A DNA stretch of 64,000 nucleotides from Phytophthora colocasiae (GCA_018806915.1 JAGKQI010000022.1:471208-535207), one strand, 5' to 3'; positions 22,193-33,626 are shown, counted from the first letter of the stretch. Numbers and translations are program-made. The notes: generated by a model not told the origin, from the sequence alone.

Positions 22193-23157
22193 GCGCGGGG
22201 CGTCCTACTGGTGATGCAGTCTCGCGTGTCGAGCTTGGACACGCGACGATGAGGACTGCTGCCCCCAGCGAGAAGGTTTCTCGCTGTAAGCTGCAAGATG
22301 ACAAGCCAAACCTTGTCATCCTGAACGTGATGTCGAAGAGAGCGAACTCTCTTCGTGCCCTAGTGGACTCGGGCGCGTCGAACAACTTTGTTCGACAGGG
22401 AAGTCTTCGAAGGTTTGACTTCGAAGAGGCCGACACGCCTCGCGGCGTGTTGGAGGTGCGGTTGGCAACAGGTGCCACCGTGAGGACTGAGAAGCGCGTA
22501 GTCCGTGTGCGCTTCTCTTACAAACGAAGGATGTTTGTAGAAGATCTTATCGTCTTGGATCTAGACGATAAGTTCGACTTGGTATTAGGCATGCCGTGGC
22601 TTGCACGGCATGACCCGGTGATCAACTGGGAGAAGCGTACGCTCGTACGCTTCAACAACACATGCGCGACAGAGAGCGATGGCCCTGTCAGTGCTGCACA
22701 TGCACCGGCCGGTGCATGTGGATCCCCAGTTGAGGCAGCAGCGGCCGCCGCTGCCTCCGATCGCCGCCGGCGACCATCAACGACTCAGGGAGTCGTTGTG
22801 AGAAAATGTGTGTCGACTCAGAAATCTGAGCCGAAGGGTCGCGGTCACATGAGTGATGGTCAGGTGAATGTGAATCACCTGACGCGTAAACATCTGAATG
22901 ATGTTTGTCACATGAGTGATGGTCAGGTGAATGCGATTCACCTGAGAGAAGGTAAAATACCGGTATTACCGGTATCCTTGGAGGTACTTCAAGCCCCCAA
23001 GGGTCGCGCCGACGACGTCGCGTCAACTCTGGGAGTTGACGAAGAAAATAAAATTCGGGGAACCGAAAGACGTGCGTCAGCTCTGGGAGCTGACGCCACT
23101 GGCGCTTCGCTGCTAGTTCTGGGAACTAGCGATCGGGTCATCAGCTCCGGGAGCTGA
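22150..23157 (+). pseudogene. E3 pol: protease and linker
   Basis: From the frameshift site this frame has the aspartic protease (ALVDSGASNNFV) and its end motif LGMPWLARHDP. A linker rich in Ala, Gly and Ser follows; its DNA is a run of palindromes such as 22697-22720. The two SDGQVN repeats (about 22852 and 22917) lie here. The frame stops at 23155-23157 (TGA) and the reading moves to another frame, the first of several breaks in E3 pol. Confidence 0.85.
22171..22212 (+). promoter_or_regulatory. -1 ribosomal frameshift signal of E3
   Basis: AAAAAAC at 22171-22177 is read A AAA AAC in gag phase. A 7-nt spacer is followed by a 9-bp hairpin, ACCAGTAGG (22185-22193) with CCTACTGGT (22204-22212). 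The 10-nt loop contains GCGGGGCG, as in GypA and E4. Pol is in the -1 frame. Confidence 0.87.
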
Positions 23158-23236
23158 TGGGGACGTGTAAAGGCGAACAGTCGCTGCTAGTTCCGGGAAC
23201 TAGCGATCGTACATCCGCTCTGGGAACGGATGATAT

Positions 23237-26200
23237 GTGTACAAGCGAACACTCGCCAGCGCAGGAAGCTGGCGAGAGCACGTCGACTCCGGGAGTCGAC
23301 GATGCGGTTACTTCATCCGCTCCGGGAGCGGATGGAGGCGCAGCGGTTCAGGAACCGACTGCGCGGCAGGAGGTGCTGGCGGTTGCAAACGCCCAGCACC
23401 CGAACAACCTGCGTGCTCACGTGCAGCAGCGCTGCACGCGATGAGCGGCACTCAAGCCGGGCTTGATAGTGCGAGTCAGCGGAAGGAATCCGCTGACGAT
23501 TGCGATAACGTCCCGTCCAAGGTGCGATGCCTTGGACGTGGAGCACCTGGAGCCGGGCTCCATGGTAGATCTTCGCGGCGCAAGCTCAGGGAGCTGCGCG
23601 AGTCTCAGTCCGGGACTGAGACGGGTGTATCTGCAGTGCAGACACCGAGTGTCGAGACGTTGAACGTCTTGACACGTACTGATACTGGGTTACAGTACCA
23701 GAGGATGCGGTTGGAGAATCCGCCGACGAGTGCGTCGGCGTTGACCGCACTTCCAACGATGAGTTGGAAGCGCTTCGCGCGAGACTTGTACGATGGACGC
23801 ATCGAACAAATTTGCATTCTCTCGGATATCGAGAGAGTGGATCGCGAAGCCGAAGAGCTGAAGCAGCTCGTCGTCGATGGGATCACTGAGGGTGAGGACT
23901 CCTCGGTGCGAAGACCAAGCAACGCTTCGAGGAGCAGAGTTGGGACTCGTTGAAGTCGAGTCCCTATTACGAGATTCTGCGGGAGTACAAGGATGTACTC
24001 CCCGGACGAGATTACTTCGGAGCTTCCGAAGGATAAGGGCGTACAGCACGAGATTGATCTCGTGCCGGGCACGAAGTACTGTGTTACACGGCAGTGGCCA
24101 CTGCCGCGTGAACAAGTGCAAGCGATCGACGACTTCTTTGAAAGTCGTCGTCTTGCAGGTCAAGTGCGGGAGTCAAAGTCCCCGCACAGTGCCCCAACGT
24201 TCTGTGTTAAGAAACCACAGGGCGGCTGGCGCATCGTTCATGCGTACAACAAGTTGAACGATGCGACGATACCGGCGCAGACGCCGATACCGCGAAAAGA
24301 TGTTATCATCGATTCGATGGCCTTGAGCACTATCTTCAGTGCTCTGGATCTGCGTGATGGATTCTATCAGATCCTCATGCGTGAGAGGGACATCCTCTCA
24401 CTGCGGTAAGCACTCCAAGCGGTATGCTTTGGGAGTGGATCGTCATGCCACAGGGGCTTAAGAACGCCCCTGCGACGTTCAATAGATGCGTGACACATCT
24501 ATTGCGCTCGGTGCGCGACTTCGCACCGAGCTACTTCGACGACGTGTTCGTCCACAGCCGGGCTGTGAACGGGAAGACGGACATTGAGATGCACAAGGTG
24601 CATCTCCGGAAAGCTACTAGAGCTTATGAGGAAACATAAGCTCTATGCGAACCCTGAAGAAGTGTATCTTCGGGGCGAGCGAGATACCCGTGCTGGGGTG
24701 TCTCGTGGGGAAAGACGGCGTGCGCCCTGACCCAGAGAAGGTCAGAGTGATCAATGAATGGCCCACGCCATCCAATGTGAAGGAACTGAGGCAGTTCCTT
24801 GGGCTTGCCACGTACTTGTGCAAGTACGTGGAGAACTATGCGGGCAAGATTCGCCCGTTGTCACAGCTTCTTAAGAAAGAAGCTGAGTGGATTTGGACGA
24901 CCGAGTGCGAGGAGGCATTCGGTGCAGTCAAGCAGGGCTTGACTGAAGCGCCGATCTTGGCCGTGGCGGACCAAGATCGTCCATTCCACGTAGTGTGCGA
25001 TGCATCCGACTTTGCAATCGGATGTGCATTGATGCAACACGATCACGAAGAGCGTGATCGTGTAGTCTATTATCAATCGCGTCAGCTGAAGCCAGCTGAG
25101 CGTAATTATCCCGTACATGACAAGGAGCTCCTTGCCATGAAGTATGCACTCGCAAAGTTCCGAGTGTATCTACTTGGGATGACCGTTCGTGGTCTATACA
25201 GACCACGCATCATTGCGTACGGCGATTAAGTCGCCGCACATCTCGCAACGTATGGCGAGATGGTTGTCCTTCTTCGCGGAGTACAACTTCCGGGTGGAGT
25301 ACAAACCCGGAAGACTCAATGTAGTGGCCGACGCGCTATCGCGTCGACCTGACTATGCGGAGACGGTCGACGCCAACGCTGTTGGCGTCGTGAGGACAAG
25401 TGTGCCGTCGTCAACGTTGATTGACGACGTGAAGAACGCGTATGCAAGGGATGCAGACGCGAAGGGGCTGCTGGAGTTCCTCGCAGCACCTTCCGACGTG
25501 GCACGTCGGAAGCTAACCCCTCATCTTCGAGCTCGTGTACATCGCTATCGTGTACACGAAGGCCTACTGTTGTACAGTGCAGTAGACGACAATGCGGATC
25601 GCATTGTCGTTCCGAATGATCATGACCTCCGGTTGAGGATCATGTTCGAGTATCACGATGCCCCCACGGCAGGGCATCCGGGTCGTGAAGACATACACTC
25701 TTCTCACGCGTGACTTCTACTGGCACCACCAGTACAAGTGGGTGCGCAAGTACGTACGTGCTTGCGAGGTTTGTCAACGCGTGAAGCCTGCGCAGTTCTC
25801 GCAGGCTCCGCTTCAATCACTACCGACTCCGTCAGGTATTTGGCAGTCCATGTCCATGGACTTTGTCTTCGGTCTTCCGCCTGACAGCAAGCGGAGGACG
25901 GGCATCGTTGTCTTTGTGGACCGATTCAGCAAGATGGTTCATCTTGCTGCCGTCCCGGCTACTGTTACAGCCGCGCAGACTGCGCGACTGTTTGTTGACA
26001 TGGTGTTCAAACACCATGGCATGCCGCTCGACATTGTGTCGGACCGTGATCCACGCTTCACAGCGCGGTTCTGGCAAGAAGTGTTTACACTTCTTGGTTC
26101 ACAGTTATCAATGTCGACTGCACTGCGGATCATCCGCAGACGGACGGACAGACCGAACGTGTCAACCGTGTATTGGGTGACACGTTGAAGAGCTACGCTC

Positions 26201-26901
26201 ACTCGTTCCCGCATTGGAGCGAGTGCTTGCCGATGGCAGAGTTTGCCATCAACAACTCGGTGCATGCCTCGACAGGGCATACACCGTTCTACGTGAACGC
26301 CATGAGGCATCCACGATTGCCGAGCATGCTCGGCGGGGTAGCTTCCTCCTTAAGCGGGGGAGGATCTACGGTTGCGTCCGAACAACCGCAGAATGCAACT
26401 GATAGCAGCACACTATCAGCTGTGGTGACGCGTGCGACGTCTCGTTCGAGCAGGAACGAGCGCGCGATGTCTGTGCCGGGCACAGACATGAGAGATGATA
26501 GCGAGCAGGCAGGGCCTGCTGCTGACAAGGGCGACAAGCTGAAAGGATTCAGCTCGGGTGCGCTAGACTTTGTCCAGCGAAGACAAGCCGTCATACGGTT
26601 TGTCCAGGATGCTATCGCAGCTTCTGTCGATCGACAGAAGCTGAACGCTGATACTGTTGGTAGAGGCAACACAAATGAATTCGAAAAGGGTTCATTAGTT
26701 TTGTTAGCTACGCAAAACTTGCCTAGACATGCAGTGTCTGACTTTGGAGCAAGCAAGCTTGCTCCAAGATTCATTGGGCCGTTCAAAGTACTTGAACGGC
26801 ACGGCAACGCGTACCGGCTGGACATACCGTCTAGCATGAGGCTCCACCCGACCTTCTACGTCGGGCGGTTGAAAGCCGTACGTGCAGCACGGACTACCTA
26901 G
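23237..26901 (+). pseudogene. E3 pol: reverse transcriptase, RNase H, integrase in seven frames
   Basis: The polyprotein can be followed through open pieces at 23237-23953, 23993-24409, 24424-24639, 24645-25229, 25189-25713, 25658-26188 and 26173-26901. They hold RT (RQWPLPREQ, FSALDLRDGFYQ, SYFDDVFVHS), RNase H (VVCDASDFAIG, YPVHDKELLAMKYAL), the integrase zinc domain (CEVCQRVKPA) and core (MDFVFGLPPD, VSDRDPRF, Glu near 26158), and the integrase end (APRFIGPFKV, HPTFYVGRLK). The breaks are single-base losses or gains; for example one C is missing in DIPLTAVST near 24395. The chromodomain follows at 27205. Confidence 0.88.
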
Positions 26902-28442
26902 GGCTGGTAGTCCGACTGAGGAGTGCGAGAGGCCTGGAAGGCCTTCTCGAGACCGTCGACACGGTCGATCAACCGGTTCACTCTCGTCCCAAGACCGGAC
27001 GAGAGGTTCGAGGCAGTCTGAGCTGCCTCGCAGACCTCAGCACGGAGGACACGAACCTCCTGCTTCAGAGCAGCTATCTCAGCGCTCGGTGTCTGCTCCC
27101 AGCGCAGCAACTCGATCGTGCAGGGCACGATCGTCATGGTCATAGCGTTGACCATGCGGAGAAGTGTTCCACCCCCTCCGCCGCCGTTGCGCGACGCGCG
27201 TGGAGCGATCCGCTGGATTGTGGAGCGGATCGTGGCTCATAAGAGAACGAACTCTCAAGGGGTTCGTTTTCGTATTCGTTGGAGAGGATTTCCTCCCTAT
27301 CGAGATACATAGGAGCCGCGGAACGTCCTGATGGAGGACGTTCCGGAAATGGTGAGGGCGTACGAAGCCCACCATAACTTGCAGGGTTAAACCCTGCACG
27401 AGGAGTGCTGCGGTCAGCCACAGCACTCGGAGCTTCGCGTGGCACAATACGACCACGGAGCTCCTTGATGTGATCGGGTACACGGACGACCGTGTACCCC
27501 AGGAGATCACTTTCGGTGAGGCGTGTTGCCAAGGGTGGGCAACACGGACAGGGTGTGCCAAAGGGAACGGCACATGGGATCCCCGCTTCCATGGACTGAT
27601 CATGGAGGCGTTCACACTTACCACGTGTAGTGTAAGTGTAGTAGCGATCGCGAGCCGCAGCAACGCGATCGCGATATGCCTTCGGGTCTTTGTTGAAGTT
27701 ATCAACAAAGGCGTTCCACGACTGACAAAGTGCCTGCCACTCTGGCACTTTGCTCTTGCGCGAAGTCTTCTTCGCTGCATAGTATCGGAGCTCGTGGAAG
27801 AGCCCGATATAGTAGTCGCGTCTTTGAGTCTCGGACTCAAAGACAACCTTAACGGCGACGTCGTCGTCGTTGATACTGTTGCATGAGTACAACAGTATCG
27901 GGTTCGGTGGTGAACTGGCACCGAACCGGTCATGGATTTCTGCCTCAGTAGGCATCCATGGTGTGCGCACTGGCGGATCAGTGCGCGGGGCAGTGAGCGC
28001 CCTCGACATGGGGACGCTTCATCATCACTGCGCGGACGCTTCGAGCTTGAAGCGTCCGAGGCCTCATGACGAGGTCGTCGAGATCCCACAGGTGGGTCTG
28101 ACGTGTCTTCGGACGAAGACACGGGAGCAGGAACCTTGACATCAACCTCCCCTCCTCGACATCCTCCTCGTAGTCGAGGATGTCTTCGTAGTCCTCTCCA
28201 AAGAGTTCTTTGAGAGGGACAGCAGGATTCTTAATCTCTGCTAGAGAAGAAGACTTCTTCTTCTTCTCATGCTTCTCCTTATGGAGAGCATGGTACTTGG
28301 TGACAGAGAGCTTCTCTGTCGGACCGCTGGAAGCAGCAGTGCTAGTGAGCACTGCTGAGGTCGTTGTTCCTGCTGCAGAGGCAGCAGGTGAGGCTTGCGC
28401 GTCCGCAGTAGCGGACGGAGACGTGGGCGTTGGCGAGTCCAT
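26898..28442 (-). pseudogene. Antisense gene (aORF) of E3, frameshifted
   Basis: Minus-strand reading between pol and the 3' LTR. It starts at ATG 28442, overlapping an oomycete Inr match. The N-terminal part is Ser/Thr/Ala-rich, then Lys-rich (HEKKKKSSS) and acidic (EDYEDILDYEEDVEEG). Loss of one G near 28158 and a break near 28010 change frame. The next frame (28009-27140) has a helical domain (RRDYYIGLFHELRYYAAKK, LCQSWNAFVDNFN) and a Cys pair cluster (CAVPFGTPCPCC). A last frame (27155-26898) is a coiled coil (EIAALKQEVRVLRAEV, LIDRVDGLEKAFQ). The same order is seen in E4 and E5. No known family is recognised; it is broken here. Confidence 0.65.
27200..27395 (+). pseudogene. E3 chromodomain with an internal stop
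   Basis: The plus strand encodes a chromodomain: WIVERIVAHKR, RIRWRGFPPYRDT, a TAG (27310-27312) where Trp is expected, then EPRNVLMEDVPEMVRAYE to a TAA near 27390. It is the C-terminus of E3 pol, separated from the integrase by frame breaks. The antisense gene of E3 runs through the same bases on the other strand. Confidence 0.75.
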
Positions 28443-28454
28443 TGCGAAATGAAC
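28439..28454 (-). promoter_or_regulatory. Oomycete initiator-like site at the E3 aORF start
   Basis: The minus strand reads GTTCATTTCGCAATGG. The oomycete Inr consensus is GCTCATTYYNCAWTTT; 13 of 16 positions fit, including TCATTYYNCAWT without a mismatch. The aORF ATG lies at its 3' edge. Confidence 0.55.
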
Positions 28455-28530
28455 TCGGATTTCTCTTGGGAACTTGACGGTCTTGTCAAGTTCTGTTGAT
28501 TGACGTATCGAGACCGATACGTCGAATCTT

Positions 28531-28995
28531 AACGGGGGGATGGTGTAACGGGGTTACACGTACAAGTGGTTGTACCACTTGTAACTCTAACAGTTAGGAT
28601 AACTGTTAGAGGTTGGAAATGGGCCTCAGACCTTGGTGTGCTGTACACACCAATGGATACATGGGCGAACCACATTATTGGGTGGTTCGTGTGCATTTGT
28701 GCATATTATTGGTAGAAAGTAACGGATTTCTACCAATCACTGAGCAGAGTTTCTGCCGTTGGCATACCCTTTAGAAATAGATAACAAACAGTTTTAGGAG
28801 GTCCATAATTGGCTTATGCCAAATTCAATAACAGTTCTCATTTTACGGTATTTTGCAGTTTAATTTAGTTATATTTGATTTAATTATACTTATTTAAATA
28901 AGTATACTTAAATTAAGTCTAATCTACTTGCACGCTTCCTCATACACGTAAGCGCACGTGTACGCCATCTAATAGGTCTAGGTAGACCCATTACA
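28531..28995 (+). repeat. Polypurine tract and 3' LTR of E3
   Basis: AACGGGGGGATGG (28531-28543) precedes the LTR, 28544-28995. Compared with the 5' LTR it lacks 8 bp that make up one arm and the loop of the CTGCCAAC/GTTGGCAG hairpin. Confidence 0.93.
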
Positions 28996-29000
28996 CAAAG

Positions 29001-32000
29001 GAACCACCGAGTGGCCTGCCTCCTGACCGAGGCGTTCGTCACGAGATCGACTTAGTTCCCGGAACTAAATACTGCGTGACCCGGCAGTGGCCTCTTCCTA
29101 AAGAGCAATGCGACGTCATTGACGCCTTCTTCCGTGCGAAGCACGCGGCGGGTCTCGTGCGTGAGAGCAAGTCTCCGCACTCCGCGCCAACGTTCTGTGT
29201 CAGAAAGCCGAATGGCAAGTGGCGTATCGTTCACGCTTTTAACAAGCTCAACGCTGCCACGATTCCGGCGCAGACGCCGATTCCTAGGAAGGATGTTCTT
29301 CAGAACAACATGGTGGGTTGCACCATGTACAGTGCGCTCGACTTAGTCGATGACTACTATCAGCTGCTCATGCGAGCCAGTGATATTCCGCTTACAGCGG
29401 TGAGCACCCCGAGCGGTATGCTCTGGGAGTGGCTCGTCATGCCCCAAGGACTGTCGAATGCGCCTTCAACGTTCAATCGTCTAGTGACGCAGTTGTTCAG
29501 GCCCCTACGGGCATTCGCACAGACGTACTTTGACGATGTGTTCGTCCACAGTCAGGCCGAACACGGGAAGACTGATGTCGAGGTGCACGTGGAACACGTG
29601 AGAGCAGTGCTCGAGTGCATGCGCACCAACAAGTTGTACGCCAACGCGGACAAGTGCGTCTTTGGCGCGGAAGAAATCCCTTTCCTAGGGTGCTTCATTG
29701 GGAAGCATGGCCTTCGTGCTGATCCAGCAAAAGTCAAGGCCATTGTGGACTGGCCGGTTCCCTTGAACCAGAAGGACTTGCGTAAGTGGCTGGGCTTGGC
29801 CAACTACTTGCACAAGTACAGCGAGAACTACGCTGAGTTGGCTTGGCCACTGTCGGATCTCCTTAAGAAGGATGCCGAATGGGTATGGCGTGCTGAGCAC
29901 GAGAGTGCGTTCACTCGTATCAAGGATAGCCTGCTTCAGGCACCGATACTGGCGTTGCCAGACCCCGATCGTCCGTTCATCGTCGTCTGTGACGCCTCGG
30001 ACTTTGCCATCGGCAGTGCTTTGCTACAAGCGGACGCCGACGGGCGCGAACGCGTCATTGCGTTTGAGTCTCGGCAGCTCAAGGCTGCTGAGAAGAACTA
30101 TCCAGTTCATGACAGGGCTACTTGCGATGAAGTACGCTCTCGTCAAATTCAGGGTTCACCTGCTCGGCTCCAAGCCGTTTGTGATCTACACGGATCATGC
30201 GTCACTACGCACAGCGACGCAGTCGCCTCACCTCTCGCAGAGGATGGCCCGATGGCTCTCCTTCTTTGCGGAGTATAACTTCGAGGTGAAGTACAAGCCT
30301 GGAAGGCAGAACGTCCTCGCTGACGCGTTATCACGTCGCCCGGACTATGAGTTATCTCATGTCACCTCGGTGACGTCGTCCGTGACGGACATGGTTCGAG
30401 CAGCGTACGCTCAGGACGACTCTTGTGTCGCGCTGCTTCAAGCTCTAGGGAGCGATGAGTTTAAGGACTCAAAGGTGACTCTGTCACGACGCCTAAAGGC
30501 GAGACTCCAACGCTATAGCCTGGAAGGCGGTCTGTTGTACTACAGCACGGGTCAGGATGACCCACCACGTGTGGTGGTTCCTCACGATGAGGACCTGAAG
30601 TATCGTATCCTCTATGAGGCCCACGACACGCCCACAAGCGGCCACCTCGGTCGCGAGAAGACCTACGGCTCGGTGAGCTCCATGTACTGGTGGCCGAAGA
30701 TGTACAAGTGGGTCAGCACATATGTGCACACGTGCGAGACGTGTCAGCGGGTTAAACCCTCGCCGCATGCGGCAGCGCCTTTGGCGAGCTTGCCTGTACC
30801 CTCTGGGTGTTGGCAGTCCATGAGTATGGACTTCGTGTTTGGCCTGCCGAAGGATACGGCAGGCAACACGGGCGTTGTGGTCTTCGTTGACCGTCTGAGC
30901 AAGATGGCTCACCTAGCGGCTGTGCCGGACACCGTCGATGGCGCTGGTACAGCGACGATCTTTATTGATCGGGTCTTCCGTCAGCATGGGCTGCCAGAGA
31001 CCATTGTCTCGGATCGAGACCCCCGTTTCACGGGTCACTTCTGGACGTCCGTCTTCAAGGTGCTGGGCACTCGACTGGACATGTCAACGGCGGACCATCC
31101 GCAGACCGACGGTCAGACCGAACGCGTGAACCACGTTCTGGAGGACATCCTCCGCAGCGTATGCGCTGAAACGCCGAAGCGTTGGAGCGCTATGCTCCCT
31201 CTCGTTGAGTTCTCAATGAACAACGCGGTGCATGCCTCGACAGGCTTCACCCCGTTCTACGTGAACGGCCTTGCGCATCCGCGCGTCCCGCTCACTCCGC
31301 CACGCGGTAGCCTTGGGCTTGGTGGGGGAGAGGCTGTGCCGTCGCTCGACTCCGAGCTTGCTGATGTCAGCCCCCTTGCTGTTCGCAAGCAAGTCGATGA
31401 CTTCCTCTCGATGAGGCTTAGCGTCTTACGCCGTGTGCGTGACGCGATGGCCGAAAGCCAAGACGTTCAGAAGGAACAAGCTGATGCAAAAGGCAGAGGC
31501 AATATGTGGGACTTTAAGGTCGGTGACAAAGTTTTATTAAACGCTAAGAACCTACCTACACATGCAGTGTCGAGTGTCTTTAAGACGAAATTGCGTCCGC
31601 GCTTCATTGGACCGTTCACGGTCGTGGCCAAGAAGGGCCTGGCATACACGCTTGACTTGCCAAAGCGTATGCGAACACATCCTGTGTTCTACGTGGGCTT
31701 GCTTAAGCCATATCGGGACCCTGCTCTTGTGAGTTCTGAGGCGCTGGCGCCGGGTCGGACGAAGGCTGCACGGCAGCAGGTGGCAGAGCCACAGGTGGTT
31801 GCATCCGAACCAACAGGTCTTGTTGATCCGGAGCAACGTGATGCTCGAGGTCATAGACCCGCTGATGCAGCACCAGAGGCGACTCAGACCGGTCCCCGCG
31901 ACTCTAGGTCTCCTCGAGACCAGTCGCTAAGCGATGGGTCGGATGACCGACGTGGTGGTCGTGCTCCTTCACCGAGCCCACGCGGGTCTGCAAGCAATGC

Positions 32001-32295
32001 AGCGCTTCTACACTCGCAGCGCGAGAACCCATCGACCGCTCGTCCTCCTCCTGCTCTGCTCGATGAGCAAGGTGAGCTTCACTATCACGTGGATCGCCTG
32101 ATGGCGCGGCGTCGTCGCCGAGGTCACAACCAGTATCTGGTGAAGTGGCGTCACTCACAGAACTCGTGGGAGTTTGAGGTGCCACTACGGCAGGATTGCC
32201 CCGACGTCGTTGACGCGTATGATCGGGCACATCCGGTGTCAGACCGCCCGATGGGGGTGCGACGGAGTCGCCGGGTGCCAAGCACCTCCCACTAA
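29001..32295 (+). pseudogene. E2 pol, second part: RT, RNase H, integrase, chromodomain
   Basis: Pol resumes after CAAAG with RT (RQWPLPKEQ, YSALDLVDDYYQ with Asp for the usual Gly, YFDDVFVHS). A 2-bp loss near 30113 (in the HDKELLAMKY motif) moves it from the frame ending 30278 to the frame ending 32295. That frame has RNase H (YTDHASLRTA), the integrase zinc domain (HDTPTSGH, CETC), the D,D,E core with the normal CAG codon where E1 has TAG, and the chromodomain. The chromodomain has lost three residues (WRHSQNS for WRGYPHSQNS, 9 bp). Apart from the frameshift and that deletion it is the best GypA pol in the window. Confidence 0.92.
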
Positions 32296-33206
32296 GGTGG
32301 GGGTCCACAGGGTCGTTGCTGAGCTCAGGCTCTGACCCGTAGCTGCAATACTTGCAGCGAGCACGTCGGTGCCGTCGACATGGCATCGAATGCTCAAACA
32401 GCAAGTGCAGTAGAGCTACATGCGCCTCGCGCGCGTGTTTCAAGGGTCTATGAACCTTTAACAACACTGGCCTATGGCCCGGAGCTTCGCGATCATGAAG
32501 CGAAGATGGTTTGTGATGAACAACCGTCTTAATGACGTTCGGTCTAAGCGACAAGTGGTGATGGAAACGGATTCTATCCGATCACCTGACGCTAGAAGCG
32601 TTCAATGGGTATGACTATGTCATGAGGCACTGTGGATGCCAGGGATGCCAATGCATTGGACCCCGCATGCTGCATAGCAGTAGGAGGTAGGTAAGCTCCT
32701 CCTGAGCGACAGCTTAGCTGTCTGGTGCTCGTTGTCGTGTCTACGACTGTGCTGAGCACGTGTATTCACAAGACACAGTGTCTGTGACACATAGTGGCGC
32801 TTGCGCCTGCTTCAAGGACAACTTGGGCATCAAGCCCTGCACACAGTGCTCATCCGAGGGTCACATTAACTGTGAAGCGAGTGGGCCCCACTGCTGTGTG
32901 GTTCGTGGAACCGTTGGCAGCCTGGAAGGCTTGCCCTATGGATCATTAATCCAGTGATATCGTCGATACGCCACTTGTGGCCTTCTCCCCACGCCCGTAG
33001 AGTCCCTTGACTGGAGCCAGTAGGCTCCTATGCTTGGTAAGCATTGGGCCCAAGTGTGTACCAAGTGGCATCGCGTACGGAGGCGTGTAACACGCACGAG
33101 AGACAGCGCCGTCCGCGCAAGGCAAGGTGCCGTGGCCATCGGCCGATAATCGCGTCGTGTGTTTACACTTTCCGGATACGGTATCCGGAATCTTGGTGGG
33201 GGAGAG
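32296..33206 (+). other. E2 3' untranslated region and polypurine tract
   Basis: This is the counterpart of 1195-2105. The polypurine tract GGTGGGGGAGAG is at 33195-33206. The cysteine-rich sense frame is at 32760-32957, with a further short Cys-rich reading just upstream (HCGCQGCQC near 32631). It is dense in short inverted repeats, with no other gene. Confidence 0.75.
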
Positions 33207-33626
33207 TGTAACGGGGATGTTACACGAATGTTTCTCGTTGGTGTGTGACACACGTGGATACATTTATGTGGGTACATAATAGTGTGTGAACTCATGATAC
33301 ATTTATGTGGGTACATAATGGTGTGGCACACACGAGTAGATACGTAGATGGCCTCAGAGCCTCACGTTGCATTTTGATTAGGATTTAGTATGTTAGATAC
33401 TAAATCCGTTACATTTAGGATTAGGGCAATAAAGTCAATAAAAATCAGTTTGCATTTTACATAGTTAGTGTTAGTCCTTTGTTATAGGGACACTGACTCT
33501 GTGAGTCCCGTATTTAGTGGACTACTTGGTTCTTGTATAGAACCGAAGGCTAGTGCCTTGCAAGCAGGACTCTACGAGTCAACTAAACTTCCTCTGTGTC
33601 GTGCACACCTACGCAGCCCCGCTGCA
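33207..33626 (+). repeat. 3' LTR of E2
   Basis: A 420-bp GypA LTR, TGTAACGGGG to CCCCGCTGCA. It is followed by CATAC (33627-33631), the complement of GTATG at 8357-8361. Confidence 0.93.

Larger units (their letters stand above)
20697..28995 (+). mobile_element. E3: gypsy retrotransposon inserted in E2 pol
   Basis: It is 8,299 bp and bounded by CAAAG on both sides (20692-20696 and 28996-29000). LTRs are 20697-21156 (460 bp) and 28544-28995 (452 bp), both starting TGTAACGGGG and ending ATTACA. They differ by about five substitutions and one 8-bp deletion. Gag is intact, pol is shattered, and an antisense gene lies before the 3' LTR. The whole element is unusually dense in short perfect inverted repeats. 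Confidence 0.95.
13280..33626 (+). mobile_element. E2: GypA retrotransposon carrying hAT and E3 insertions
   Basis: It spans 20,347 bp, of which about 7.6 kb is the element itself. The 5' LTR is 13280-13480 plus 17948-18166 (split by hAT), gag follows from 18224, pol runs 19061-20691 and 29001-32295 (split by E3), and the 3' LTR is 33207-33626. Flanks are CATGT (13275-13279) and CATAC (33627-33631); they do not match each other but are the reverse complements of the two E1 flanks. E2 has lost some gag and pol frames but keeps the CAG codon that is TAG in E1. Confidence 0.93.

Noticed and set aside
22800..23350. CRISPR-like array in E3 (regular palindromes)
   Set aside because: The palindromes differ in sequence and spacing; there is no repeated unit with spacers and the genome is eukaryotic.
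27470..27886. 138-codon plus-strand frame in the E3 3' region
   Set aside because: It lies opposite the helical domain of the E3 aORF and shows no domain or pol similarity.
32694..32720. GTAAG to TTAG tract after HSSRR in the GypA 3' region as an intron
   Set aside because: Only about 27 bp, too short for a normal intron.
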